From Azotobacter paspali (GTDB lineage Bacteria > Pseudomonadota > Gammaproteobacteria > Pseudomonadales > Pseudomonadaceae): a stretch of 64,000 nucleotides of DNA. The stretch lies in the NCBI RefSeq assembly GCF_042434745.1, contig NZ_JBHLSS010000039.1; one strand, given 5' to 3'. Position numbers and translations under genes: made by a program. Shown one piece after another: positions 25,194-34,001 of this stretch. Position 1 is the first letter of the stretch. Each line of letters opens with the position of its first letter. Under the pieces are notes generated by a model. It was not told where the DNA came from, did not search any database, and saw only the letters and a list, made by a program, of their open reading frames with translations.

Positions 25194-26981
25194 TCAGTGC
25201 TGCAAATGCCCGTAGAGCTTGGCGTACAGGCCGCCCCCAGCGATCAGTTGGTGGTGGTCGCCCTCCTCGGCGATACGCCCGTCGTCGAATACCAGCACCC
25301 GGTCGGCCTGCTTCACCGCCGACAGACGGTGAGCGATGATCAGCGTGGTGCGGCCATTGAGGAAGCGCGCCAGCGCCTGGTGCAAAGCGTATTCGGTGGC
25401 CGCGTCGAGGGCCGAGGTGGCTTCGTCGAGGATCACCACCTGCGGGTCGGCGAGCACCATGCGGGCGATCGCCAAGCGTTGCCGCTGGCCGCCGGAGAGG
25501 CGCACGCCGGAACGGCCGACCACGCTGTCCAGCCCCTGCGGCAGGGCACGCACGGTCGCCGCCAGTTGGGCGATCTCCAGCGCCTGCCAACAGTTTTCGT
25601 CGCTGCGCTCGCGGCCCAGGGTCAGGTTGGCGCGCACCGTGTCATTGAACAGCGCCGGCTGCTGGAGGACCACCGCGACATGCTCGCGCACCCGCTCCAG
25701 GCCGATCTCCTCCAGGGTCGAGCCGCCGAAACGGATAGTCCCCGACTGCGGGCTGTAGAGGCCGAGCAGCAGTTGCACCAGGGTGCTCTTGCCGCCGCCA
25801 GAGGCGCCGACCACGGCGACCTTCTCGCCCGGCGCGATAGACAGGTCGAGACCATCCAGCACCGGTTCGTCGCGGTAGGCGAAATGCAGATCGCGCACCT
25901 CGATGCCGACCGTGGCGCGTCCCTTGAACGGATCAACGCTGCCGGAGTACTGCGGCTCGTCGGCGCGGGCGAGCAACTCGTTGATTCGCGCCAGGGCGCC
26001 GCTGGCGGCGTAGAAGGCGTATTGCAGGCCGAGCAGTTGCTCCACCGGGGCGATCATGAACCACAGATAACTGAACACCGCGAGCATCTGGCCGATCGAC
26101 AGGTCGGAGAACAACACGGTGAGCATCGCCGCGGCGCGGAACACGTCGATACCGAACTGGAACAACAGGCCGCTGGCGCGGGTCGAGGCATCGGTCTTCC
26201 ACTGCGAGGCGACGGCGCGGTCGCGCACTTCCCGGGCGCGCAGGCCGAGGCGGCCGAGGAAGAAGCCCTGGCGGTTGCCAGCGCGCACCTCCTGGATTGC
26301 CTCCAGGGTTTCGCCGAGCGCCTGGGTGAAGCGCGCGGTGCTGTCGTTTTCCAGCTTCTTCAGGTGCTTGACGCGCTTGCCGAGCAGTACGGTGGCATAG
26401 ATCACCAGGGGGTTGAACAGGAGGATCAGCAGGGCCAGTTGCCAGTGCATCCAGATCAGGATCGCCGAGGTGCCGGCCAGGGTCAGGACGGCGACCAGGA
26501 AACGGCTCAGGGTGTCGCCGACGAAGGAGTCCAGGGTGTCCAAGTCGGTGACCAGATGGGCGGTCACGGTGCCGCTGCCGAGGCTTTCGTATTCGCCCAG
26601 GGAGATACGCTTGAGCCGCTCGATCAGACGCATGCGTAGGCGATAGACGACATCCTTCGACAACCGGGCGAACAACCGGGCCTGCAGCACGCCGAACAGC
26701 AGCGAGGCACTACGCAGCAGCAGGGTCGCCAGCAGCATCAGGCCGATGTAGCCGACCGCGCCCTGCCAGGCGGCCGGCAACACCCGATCCATCAGGCGCA
26801 ACGCCGCATCCCCTTGCCGGAGCAGCACTTCGTCGACCAGAAGCGGCAACAGCAGCGGAATCGGCACGCTGGTCAGGGCCGCCAGCACAGCGACCAGGTT
26901 GGCCAGCATCAAGGCCTTGCGGTGGTGCAGGGCGAGCCGGCGGATCTCCGCCCAGCCCAGGCGATCGGTGGCTTCAGGCAT
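25194..26981 (-). CDS. ABC-type exporter, fused membrane and ATPase domains
   Basis: This 595-residue half-transporter has an N-terminal membrane domain (about 20-320) with six likely segments. The C-terminal ATPase carries Walker A GASGGGKST, Q-loop VVLQQPALFNDTV, signature LSGGQRQRLAIAR, Walker B VVILDEATSALD and switch IIAHRLS. All catalytic motifs are intact. It is of the MsbA/lipid-drug exporter type and works as a homodimer. The DsbA-like gene upstream overlaps its start by 8 bp and the broken dioxygenase follows, so the three formed an operon. The substrate cannot be inferred; lipid, peptide or small-molecule export are all possible. Confidence 0.92.
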   Translation of the reverse strand: MPEATDRLGWAEIRRLALHHRKALMLANLVAVLAALTSVPIPLLLPLLVDEVLLRQGDAALRLMDRVLPAAWQGAVGYIGLMLLATLLLRSASLLFGVLQARLFARLSKDVVYRLRMRLIERLKRISLGEYESLGSGTVTAHLVTDLDTLDSFVGDTLSRFLVAVLTLAGTSAILIWMHWQLALLILLFNPLVIYATVLLGKRVKHLKKLENDSTARFTQALGETLEAIQEVRAGNRQGFFLGRLGLRAREVRDRAVASQWKTDASTRASGLLFQFGIDVFRAAAMLTVLFSDLSIGQMLAVFSYLWFMIAPVEQLLGLQYAFYAASGALARINELLARADEPQYSGSVDPFKGRATVGIEVRDLHFAYRDEPVLDGLDLSIAPGEKVAVVGASGGGKSTLVQLLLGLYSPQSGTIRFGGSTLEEIGLERVREHVAVVLQQPALFNDTVRANLTLGRERSDENCWQALEIAQLAATVRALPQGLDSVVGRSGVRLSGGQRQRLAIARMVLADPQVVILDEATSALDAATEYALHQALARFLNGRTTLIIAHRLSAVKQADRVLVFDDGRIAEEGDHHQLIAGGGLYAKLYGHLQH

Positions 26982-27606
26982 GGGCGGCGCGCTCCAGCCA
27001 GCGCTCCAGCAGGGGCGCCAGGCGCTCGAGCGGCTGGTGGCCGTTGGTCAGCAGCGCGAGCATGCCGTTGCGCTCGGCCAGCAGGGTCGGAAAACCGGCG
27101 ATGCCGAGCCGCTCGACCCAGGCGAAATCGGCGCGGGTGGCCTCCCGCTGCTCGGCGCTGTCGAAGGCTTCGGCGAAGCAGCAGCGGGCGAAGCCGGCGG
27201 CCTCGGCCAACTCCAGCAGGACGCGGGCATGGGTCACGTCGCGGCCTTCCAGGTAGAAGGCCCGCTGGATCAGCCGCGCGAGATGCGCCACCCGCCGCGG
27301 CGCGAGATGACGCGCCACCACCAGCGCGCGGCAGGCCGGCTCGGTATCGTAAATCATGCCTTCGGGCAGCCCAGCGTCGAAATTGAAAGGTTGGCCGGTA
27401 CCAGCGTGCACGGCCTGCCAGTGGGCGAGAATGCGCGTGCGGGTCGGCTCGCCGAGCGGCGAAGTTTCCCGGCGCAGGCCGCCGACCACCCAGTCCAGCC
27501 GCACGCCTGCCCGCGTCGCCCGGCTGGCCAGGTCCTTGACCACCGGGGCGAAGCCCCAGCACCAGGAGCACATGGGATCCATTACATAGAGCAGGCGCTC
27601 ACTCAT
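26974..27606 (-). CDS. DsbA-family (thioredoxin-fold) protein, FrnE/2-hydroxychromene-isomerase-like
   Basis: This 210-residue protein has an N-terminal thioredoxin-type strand and redox motif MDPMCSWCWGFAPV (C13-S-W-C16) and a cis-Pro region IAGFPTLLAE. There is no signal peptide, so it is cytoplasmic, unlike classical DsbA. Family members act as disulfide oxidoreductases or isomerases in stress responses. ATG 27604-27606 is chosen for GGAG 6 nt upstream and because it starts MSERLLYVMDPM. It overlaps the ABC exporter start by 8 bp, indicating coupled translation. Confidence 0.87.
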   Translation of the reverse strand: MSERLLYVMDPMCSWCWGFAPVVKDLASRATRAGVRLDWVVGGLRRETSPLGEPTRTRILAHWQAVHAGTGQPFNFDAGLPEGMIYDTEPACRALVVARHLAPRRVAHLARLIQRAFYLEGRDVTHARVLLELAEAAGFARCCFAEAFDSAEQREATRADFAWVERLGIAGFPTLLAERNGMLALLTNGHQPLERLAPLLERWLERAAHA

Positions 27607-27795
27607 ACGAACTCCGTAGCGCTTCGGAGGATGGGTTTGATCGTAGCCAGCCGGACCGGGGGCCATGGCCCGCAGTCGGCGAAAAAGCTGTCGATGACTC
27701 GGAAACGGCTGCGCCGGCGGACGCCGGCGCAGGCTGGAGTGTACCGCAGCGGAGGCGGCCGGGCGGACTGCGGCAAACTGCCGCCTCTCGCTTAC

Positions 27796-28104
27796 TCAGC
27801 GGTCGTGCTTACTGCCGCCGGCGCAAAGCGGCGAGTCCGGTGCGCCGCCGCGCAGCGCCCACTCCTCGGGGGTATAGGTGTGCAGCGCCAGGGCGTGCAT
27901 CTGCCCCATCAGCTCGCCGAGGACGGCGTAGACCTTCTGGTGGCGCTTCACTTCGCCCAGGCCGGCGAACTGCGCACTGACGATCACCGCCTTGTAGTGG
28001 GTCTCCAGGCCGCGACTGTGCATGTGGCTCTCGTCGAGCACCTGCAGATGGGTGGGCTCCAAGGTGGCCAGGGCGCTCTCGATGCGCTCGATCTTGGCGG
28101 TCAT
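27796..28104 (-). CDS. BolA family protein
   Basis: This 102-residue protein has the BolA fold pattern: LQVLDESHMHSRGLETHYKA (with the conserved ESHxHSRG) and VKRHQKVYAVLGELM followed by ALALHTYTPEEW. BolA proteins partner monothiol glutaredoxins in iron-sulfur trafficking and influence cell shape and stress responses. The start overlaps the DUF2059 stop by ATGA (28101-28104), with GGAGG upstream, so the two are translationally coupled. Of the two common BolA types this looks like the BolA rather than the IbaG group. Confidence 0.93.
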   Translation of the reverse strand: MTAKIERIESALATLEPTHLQVLDESHMHSRGLETHYKAVIVSAQFAGLGEVKRHQKVYAVLGELMGQMHALALHTYTPEEWALRGGAPDSPLCAGGSKHDR

Positions 28105-28601
28105 TTCTTGGTTCCTCCCAGCTCCTTGTGCATTTCGTCGAGCAACCGGTTCACCTCCGGTACCGCCTTCTCCAACGCCGCCTGGGTCATCTGCGCCGAT
28201 TGCGCGGTGAGCGCCGGCATGCTCTGCAGAACCTTCTGGCCCAGCGACGACTGATAGAACACGAGCAGTTCCTTCATCTCGCTTTCATTGAAGGTGGAGG
28301 TGTAGAGCTTGACCATATCGGGCTTGAGCCTATCCCAGCCGACCGCCTTGTCCAGCGCGGTGTTGGCCTGGGCCTGGTAGCGCTCGAGCAGCGACTGCTT
28401 GCTCTGCGGCGCCTTGGCCTCGGCAAAGCGCTGGGCGAACATCTGCTGTACCTGGGCATAGACGGGCACGGTCAGTTTGTCGGCATGCACCACCTGGAGG
28501 AACTTTTCCGTAGCGGCGGCATGGCTGGCGGCGTCGGCCAGTGCCTGGCCGCTGACGCAGAGCAGCAGGCTGGCGGCACAGAGCACTCGAAAACGGGACA
28601 T
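28101..28601 (-). CDS. exported DUF2059 domain protein
   Basis: This 166-residue protein has a signal peptide (MSRFRVLCAASLLLCVSGQA then LA, cleavage near residue 23). The helical DUF2059 domain contains YTSTFNESEMKELLVFYQSS followed by LGQKVLQSMPAL. The domain is widespread in periplasmic proteins of unknown function. It precedes bolA with a 4-bp overlap. Just upstream of its start is a strong G/C hairpin followed by a T-run on its own strand (28625-28647), which could attenuate transcription. Confidence 0.88.
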   Translation of the reverse strand: MSRFRVLCAASLLLCVSGQALADAASHAAATEKFLQVVHADKLTVPVYAQVQQMFAQRFAEAKAPQSKQSLLERYQAQANTALDKAVGWDRLKPDMVKLYTSTFNESEMKELLVFYQSSLGQKVLQSMPALTAQSAQMTQAALEKAVPEVNRLLDEMHKELGGTKK

Positions 28602-28624
28602 TCGGACATCCTTCTAGACAAGGC

Positions 28625-28660
28625 AAAAAAGGGGGGGAAGGCCCCCCGACGGGCCCGTCG
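28625..28660 (-). terminator. terminator-like hairpin in the leader of DUF2059-bolA, plus 14-bp palindrome
   Basis: On the reverse strand GGGGGG-CCTT-CCCCCC is followed by one C and six T, the form of an intrinsic terminator, ending about 25 nt before the DUF2059 start codon. Directly next to it is the 14-bp palindrome CGACGGGCCCGTCG (28647-28660). Because fumC runs the other way from 28784, the hairpin cannot terminate an upstream co-directional gene. It would act as an attenuator or block antisense transcription from the fumC side. Confidence 0.6.
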
Positions 28661-28783
28661 GCCGGGACGTGCGGCCGGGCCTCTTCGGCCGGCCCATTCT
28701 GCGCCCAAGCCGGTGGGGGCTCAAGGGAAGCCCCAGCGGCGTCTACACTTCGTTGGACTTCAACGTTCGTAGAGACTTGTCGC

Positions 28784-30178
28784 ATGAGTCGCACCGAAAC
28801 CGACAGCCTGGGGCCGATCGAGGTTCCCGACGAAGCCTACTGGGGTGCCCAGACACAGCGCTCGCTGATCAACTTCGCCATCGGCCAGGAGCGTATGCCG
28901 CTCGCCGTGCTGCATGCCCTGGCGCTGATCAAGAAGGCCGCCGCCCGGGTCAACGACCGCATCGGCGAGCTGCCGTCGGAAATCGCCCGGCTGATCGAGC
29001 AGACCGCCGACGAGGTGCTCGCCGGCCAGCACGACGGGCAGTTCCCGCTGGTGGTCTGGCAGACCGGCAGCGGCACCCAGAGCAACATGAACATCAACGA
29101 AGTGATCGCCGGGCGCGCCAACGAGTTGGCCGGCGGCCCGCGCGGGGGCAAGAGCCCGGTGCACCCCAACGACCATGTCAACCGCGGGCAGAGTTCCAAC
29201 GACTGCTTTCCCACCGCCATGCACATCGCCACCGTGCAGGCCGTGCAGCGGGAATTGCTGCCGGCGGTCGAGGAACTGGCCGCGGCCCTCGACAGCCAGG
29301 CGAAGCGCCATGCGCATCTGGTCAAGACCGGGCGCACCCACCTGATGGACGCCACGCCGGTGACCTTCGGCCAGGAACTCTCGGCCTTCGTCGCCCAGCT
29401 CGGCCTGGCCGAGCAAGCCATCCGCGCAGCGCTGCCGGCGGTCTGCGAGCTGGCCCAGGGCGGGACCGCGGTCGGCACCGGGCTGAACGCGCCGCACGGC
29501 TTCGCCGAAGCGATCGCCGCGGAACTGGCCGCCCTCTCCGACCTGCCCTTCGTCTCGGCGCCGAACAAGTTCGCCGCCCTCGCCGGCCACGAGCCGCTGG
29601 TGCACCTCTCGGGCGCCCTGAAGACCCTGGCGGTGGCGCTGACCAAGATCGCCAACGACCTGCGCCTACTCGGCTCCGGTCCGCGCGCAGGCCTCGCCGA
29701 GGTGCGCCTGCCGGCCAACGAGCCGGGTAGCTCGATCATGCCCGGCAAGGTCAACCCGACCCAGTGCGAGGCCCTGACCATGCTCGCCTGCCAGGTCATG
29801 GGCAACGACAGCACTATCGCCTTCGCTGCCAGCCAGGGGCATCTGCAGCTCAATGTCTACAAGCCGGTGATCATCCACAATCTGCTGCAATCCGTGCGTC
29901 TGCTCGCCGACGGTTGCCGCAACTTCCGCGAGCACTGCATCGAAGGGCTGGAGCCGGATCCGCGACGAATGAGCGAGCACCTCGAGCACAGCCTGATGCT
30001 GGTGACCGCGCTGAACCCGCACATCGGCTACGACAAGGCCGCGGAAATCGCCAAGAAGGCCTATGCCGAAGGCACCACCCTGCGCGAGGCCGCCCTGGCC
30101 CTCGGCCACCTCAGCGGCGAGGAATTCGACGCCTGGGTGCGTCCGCAGGACATGCTGGAAGCCGGCCGGCACGACTGA
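28784..30178 (+). CDS. fumC: class II fumarate hydratase
   Basis: This 464-residue member of the fumarase/aspartase superfamily interconverts fumarate and malate in the citric acid cycle without iron-sulfur clusters. Motifs: PDEAYWGAQTQRSL, QTGSGTQSNMNINEV, HPNDHVNRGQSSNDCFPTAM, KTGRTHLMDATPV (with the catalytic-site His) and GSSIMPGKVNPTQCE. Length is standard. Oxygen-stable FumC in Pseudomonas is often iron- or redox-regulated, which fits a position near BolA and an EncFtn-like protein only loosely. The Shine-Dalgarno is weak. Confidence 0.97.
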   Translation: MSRTETDSLGPIEVPDEAYWGAQTQRSLINFAIGQERMPLAVLHALALIKKAAARVNDRIGELPSEIARLIEQTADEVLAGQHDGQFPLVVWQTGSGTQSNMNINEVIAGRANELAGGPRGGKSPVHPNDHVNRGQSSNDCFPTAMHIATVQAVQRELLPAVEELAAALDSQAKRHAHLVKTGRTHLMDATPVTFGQELSAFVAQLGLAEQAIRAALPAVCELAQGGTAVGTGLNAPHGFAEAIAAELAALSDLPFVSAPNKFAALAGHEPLVHLSGALKTLAVALTKIANDLRLLGSGPRAGLAEVRLPANEPGSSIMPGKVNPTQCEALTMLACQVMGNDSTIAFAASQGHLQLNVYKPVIIHNLLQSVRLLADGCRNFREHCIEGLEPDPRRMSEHLEHSLMLVTALNPHIGYDKAAEIAKKAYAEGTTLREAALALGHLSGEEFDAWVRPQDMLEAGRHD

Positions 30179-30378
30179 AGCTACCCCGGCGACCGCGCTC
30201 CGTGGACGCTCCAGCCGCCGCGGGGCGCGCTTCCTCCCAGCGCAGATCATCATTTCGTCACTACTCCGTCATAGGCTATCCCACGTCTTCCTTACACGCC
30301 CGGAAGCCAGCTACGCGCGCCCCCGTGGTCCGGCGCAGGCAGCCGAGCCTATTCGCCATCGCGGCACATGGAGCAGCC

Positions 30379-30873
30379 ATGTCCAATCGTTTCCCATCGG
30401 CCCCGCCGACACTTAGCGGCCCGGGCGTCGTGCCCGACGAGGAATACGAGGAGTTCTTCCGCAGCGTCACGGAATTCGCAAGAATGCTGATCCGCTCCGG
30501 CATTATCCTCGTCAAATACTGGTTCTCGATCACCGACGACGAGCAGCAGAAACGCTTCCTGATGCGCATCCACGATCCGCTCAAGCAGTGGAAGCTGAGC
30601 CCGATGGACCTGGAGTCGCGCCGCCGCTGGGAACATTACACCCGCGCCAAGGAGGTCATGCTGGAGCGCTCCCACATCCCCGAGGCGCCTTGGTGGATCG
30701 TCGAAGCGGTGGACAAGAAAAGGGCGCGTCTGAACTGCATCCACCACCTGCTCGGCCAGGTGCCTTACAGCGAGATCGAGCGCCCGGCCATCATCCTGCC
30801 CGAACGGGTCTACCACCCGGACTATGCGCGCAACCCCCAGGCGAAGGAAATCTTCGTGCCGGCGGTGTATTGA
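30379..30873 (+). pseudogene. polyphosphate kinase 2 (PPK2), C-terminal half only
   Basis: The 164-residue frame matches the second half of class I PPK2: DEEYEEFFRSVTEFARMLIR, KYWFSITDDEQQKRFL, RIHDPLKQWKLSPMDLESRR, YTRAKEVMLERSHIPEAPWW and VDKKRARLNCIHHLLGQ. Missing are the N-terminal Walker A (GxDxxGKG) and the DRSWYNRAG lid motif, so it cannot bind or transfer phosphate normally. The first 18 residues (MSNRFPSAPPTLSGPGVV) are unrelated. A GGAG upstream of ATG 30379 and a fully open frame suggest a fairly recent truncation or a product that is still made. The 200 bp upstream shows no trace of the lost half. A full tandem-domain PPK2-type gene lies 1.5 kb away. Confidence 0.8.
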
Positions 30874-30976
30874 TCGCGAGCCGAAAGACGCTGCCGATCC
30901 GGCGCGGGCGGCTTGCGCCGGTCTTGCCGCCGTGGCCAGGAAGGCGGCACCACCGGCGGCCTGCTCCGGTCGTGCT

Positions 30977-32011
30977 TCAGAAACGCCAAACTATGCCCCC
31001 GCCGATGACGTGCAGGGTACTGCCGGGCGGCTCGGCGGACAGGATGCCGTCGTTGCGCGTCCGGCCGTTCTGCCGCGACTCCGCTTCGCCCAGCCAGATC
31101 AGGCTATAGCCGAGCTGCAACTCCACTCCCTGATCCATCTGGTAGCTCAGCCCGGCGGCCAGGCGCAGGTTTTCCGGCAACGGGTCGTCCAGGTTGCGCT
31201 GGTCGCCGGGCAAAGGCGACGAGTCGTAGCTCAGCCCCATGCTCCAATGCAGATGCTCGCCAAGCTGCTGTTCCGCGCCCAGGGCGAGGCGCCAGGTGTC
31301 GCGGTACTGGTGTGCGCCACCGACGCTCGCGGCAGCCGGGCTCGGCGCCTCGCCCGCAGGCCGCTGCAGGGCGCTCCAGCCCATCCAGCCGAGGCTGGCC
31401 GAGAGCATCCAGCCACTGTCCAGCCGGTGGGAAATGCTCGCGGTGACGCTGTCCGGCGCCCGCGCCTCGACGATCGTCCGGTTGGTTTCCGGACGTCCGC
31501 GGGTGACGTTCGCCACGGGATCGGCGACCCCGGCACGCTCGTCGAGATTCAGTTCGTAGCCGCTGGCATAGGCCAGCCCCAGCCAGGTGCTGTCGCTCAA
31601 CCGGTACAGCAGGCCCAGATTGAGGCCGGCGCCGGTGTCGCTATCCAGGTAGGTTGGCGGCGCATCGGCCGGAGCACCGCCGGGACGGAGCACGGCGCCC
31701 TGGACGAGGCGCGCGCCGATGCCGATGGAAAGCGCATCGTTGAGCCGGTAGGCGAAAGTCGGCTGCAGGGTCAGTCCACGCAGTCCGGGTTCGGCGACCA
31801 GGCGGCCGGCACCCTGCCCGCTGCCGTTCGCCACGGCCATTTCCATTCCGGCGGCCATGACGGGATTGGCCGCCGGCGGAACGGCAGCGCCGGAACCGGC
31901 GGCGACCGGGGCGCTGCGACCGGCAGCGACGGAGAATTTGGAATCATCCGCCCAAGCGGTGCCAGTGGCACCGAGCAGGGCGAGCCCGAACAGAACTTGA
32001 CGGGTTGGCAT
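30977..32011 (-). CDS. OmpP1/FadL family outer-membrane protein, short form
   Basis: This 344-residue protein has a signal peptide (about 1-21) and a beta-barrel ending in the outer-membrane signature VIGGGIVWRF with terminal Phe. The family pattern is seen in LQPTFAYRLNDALSIGIGAR, SDSTWLGLAYASGYELNLD and SLGWMGWSALQRP. FadL-type proteins import long-chain fatty acids or hydrophobic compounds. Usual length is 400-450. Here the segment after the signal peptide, which normally holds the N-terminal hatch and its NPAG motif, is short and Ala/Pro-rich, so the hatch may be reduced. GAGAGGTGG precedes the ATG. Confidence 0.82.
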   Translation of the reverse strand: MPTRQVLFGLALLGATGTAWADDSKFSVAAGRSAPVAAGSGAAVPPAANPVMAAGMEMAVANGSGQGAGRLVAEPGLRGLTLQPTFAYRLNDALSIGIGARLVQGAVLRPGGAPADAPPTYLDSDTGAGLNLGLLYRLSDSTWLGLAYASGYELNLDERAGVADPVANVTRGRPETNRTIVEARAPDSVTASISHRLDSGWMLSASLGWMGWSALQRPAGEAPSPAAASVGGAHQYRDTWRLALGAEQQLGEHLHWSMGLSYDSSPLPGDQRNLDDPLPENLRLAAGLSYQMDQGVELQLGYSLIWLGEAESRQNGRTRNDGILSAEPPGSTLHVIGGGIVWRF

Positions 32012-32356
32012 GGCTAGCCACCTCTCGCATCCATCCGACTGTTGAGGGGGTACCAGCCGTGCAGACTAAGCGGTCTTGGCTAGGGCAATGCGGCAAGCCC
32101 ACCGGCTTTTCCCGGAAATCCTCCCGGACACGGACTGGCAGTCCGTCGACCTCGTGTGGGCAAGTCACTGGCGGAGCGATATCGCCTCGCCATGTCCAGC
32201 GTCAGTCAACCCGCGTAAGCATAGTTGTTGGACGAGCGTCCCACTGGCTGGCTGGAGCCAGCCCAGCGGCCTTGATCGTAGGTAGACGGGCTGGCCGTTC
32301 ATCGGCACGCGAACGGGGGCCGGAATCGGATGGACGGCGCTGGAAAAAGCGGCGCC
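32012..32356. other. intergenic region between the FadL-like gene and pap
   Basis: About 345 bp with no recognisable gene. It must hold the FadL-like promoter and the pap 3' end, both on the reverse strand. Local repeats around CTGGCTGGCTGGAGCCAGCC (32240-32265) can form a hairpin, but there is no T-run. I see no other structure. Confidence 0.35.
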
Positions 32357-33841
32357 TTAGCGGCGAAAGGCCTTCTCCAGGGCGTCGTTGAGGGTGCGCA
32401 GGATCTTCACCCGGGCGAAGCGCTTGTCGTTGGCCTCGACCAGGGTCCAGGGGGCGATCTCGCTGCTGGTGCGGTCGACCATATCGCCCACCGCGTCGCT
32501 GTAGTCCTCCCACTTGTCGCGGTTGCGCCAATCTTCCTCGGTGATCTTGAAGCGCTTGAAGGGCGTCGCTTCGCGCTCCTTGAAGCGCACCAGTTGGGTC
32601 TCCCGGTCGATGGCCAGCCAAAACTTGACCAGCACCACCCCGGCATCGCTCAACTGCTCCTCGAAATCGTTGATTTCGCCGTAGGCGCGCAGCCAGTCGG
32701 CCTCGCTGCACAGACGCTCGACCCGCTCCACCAGCACCCGTCCGTACCAGGAGCGGTCGAAGATGGTGAACTTGCCGCGCGGCGGGACATGCCGCCAGAA
32801 ACGCCAGAGGTAGGGCTGGGCGCGCTCCTCCTCGGTCGGTGCGGCGATCTGCACTATCCGGTACTGGCGCGGGTCCAAGGCGGCGGCGACACGGCGGATC
32901 GAGCTGCCCTTGCCGGCCGCGTCGTTGCCCTCGAACACTGCCACCAAGGCATGCCGGCGCATGCGTTTGTCGCGCATCAGCAGGGCCAGGCGCGCCTGCT
33001 CGGCGATCAGCAGACGCTGGTAATCCGGCTTGGCGAGGACCTGGGTCATGTCCAAGGAATCCAGCAGGGCGCGGTTGTCCACGCTGGACACCAGCGGCGC
33101 CGCGTGCGGGCGGTGGGCCGGCCGACCCCGTTGCACGAGGGCCGCTTGCAGGCCGTCGAGGAGGATGCGCCCGACGCTCAGGCTGCGGTAATTGGCATCG
33201 GAGCCCTCGATCACGTACCAGGGCGCGAAGTCCCGACTGCTGCGCCGCAGCACCCGCTCGCCGTAGCGCACGAACTTGCCGTAAGTCTTCGACTGCTGCC
33301 AGTCCAGAGGACTCAGCCGCCAACTGTGCAAGGGATCGTCCTTGAGCAGCGCCAGGCGCTCCTTCATGCGCTTCTTGGAAAGGTGGAACCAGAACTTGAA
33401 GATCAGCGCACCCTCGTCGCTGAGCATCCGCTCCAGGCGCTCGGCGCCGTCGATGGCCTGGTCGAGGCGGGCATCGTCGATCCGCTCGTGCACCCGCGCC
33501 TGCAACATCTGGCTGTACCAGTTGCCGAAGAAGATGCCGATCCGCCCCTTCGGCGGCAACTGACGCCAGTAGCGCCAGGCCGGCGGGTGCGCCAGCTCCT
33601 CGTCGGTCTGCTGGTCGAACGTGCTGACCTCGATCAGCCGCGGGTCCATCCATTCGTTGAGCAGCTTGACCGTCTCGCCCTTGCCGGCACCCTCGATACC
33701 GCTGATCAGCACCAACACCGGAAAACGCGCCTGCTGGCGGAGTTCGTACTGGGCTGCCAGCAACGCCTCGCGCAGCGCCGGTACGGCCGCTTCGTAACTG
33801 TCCTTGTCGACCTGGTGGCCGATCTCGGCGGATTCGAACAT
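32357..33841 (-). CDS. pap: polyphosphate:AMP phosphotransferase (tandem PPK2)
   Basis: This 494-residue protein is made of two PPK2 domains. The first (about 1-240) has the P-loop variant GIEGAGKG (48-55). The second (about 270-494) has GNDAAGKG (305-312) and the FDRSWYGRVLVERVE lid. Two-domain PPK2 proteins of this kind (class II) phosphorylate AMP to ADP with polyphosphate. In such proteins the second domain is usually the more catalytic, and here the first domain has FGNWYSQML in place of FDRSWY. CGAGAGG precedes the ATG. Gene order from here to yheU resembles, as I recall, the P. aeruginosa PA3455-PA3463 region. Confidence 0.93.
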   Translation of the reverse strand: MFESAEIGHQVDKDSYEAAVPALREALLAAQYELRQQARFPVLVLISGIEGAGKGETVKLLNEWMDPRLIEVSTFDQQTDEELAHPPAWRYWRQLPPKGRIGIFFGNWYSQMLQARVHERIDDARLDQAIDGAERLERMLSDEGALIFKFWFHLSKKRMKERLALLKDDPLHSWRLSPLDWQQSKTYGKFVRYGERVLRRSSRDFAPWYVIEGSDANYRSLSVGRILLDGLQAALVQRGRPAHRPHAAPLVSSVDNRALLDSLDMTQVLAKPDYQRLLIAEQARLALLMRDKRMRRHALVAVFEGNDAAGKGSSIRRVAAALDPRQYRIVQIAAPTEEERAQPYLWRFWRHVPPRGKFTIFDRSWYGRVLVERVERLCSEADWLRAYGEINDFEEQLSDAGVVLVKFWLAIDRETQLVRFKEREATPFKRFKITEEDWRNRDKWEDYSDAVGDMVDRTSSEIAPWTLVEANDKRFARVKILRTLNDALEKAFRR

Positions 33842-34001
33842 ACGTAGCCTCTCGGGAAATCATTGAACGACAAACTCGGCGGGACCTCCACGGCGCCCGG
33901 CGAAAGCCCGGAACAGAGCTTCGCGGAACGCGGCGAAGATTCCCCCGACAAGGAATGCAGGGGTACTATTGAGAAACAATCCCAAATGCATCGGAGCGCA
34001 T

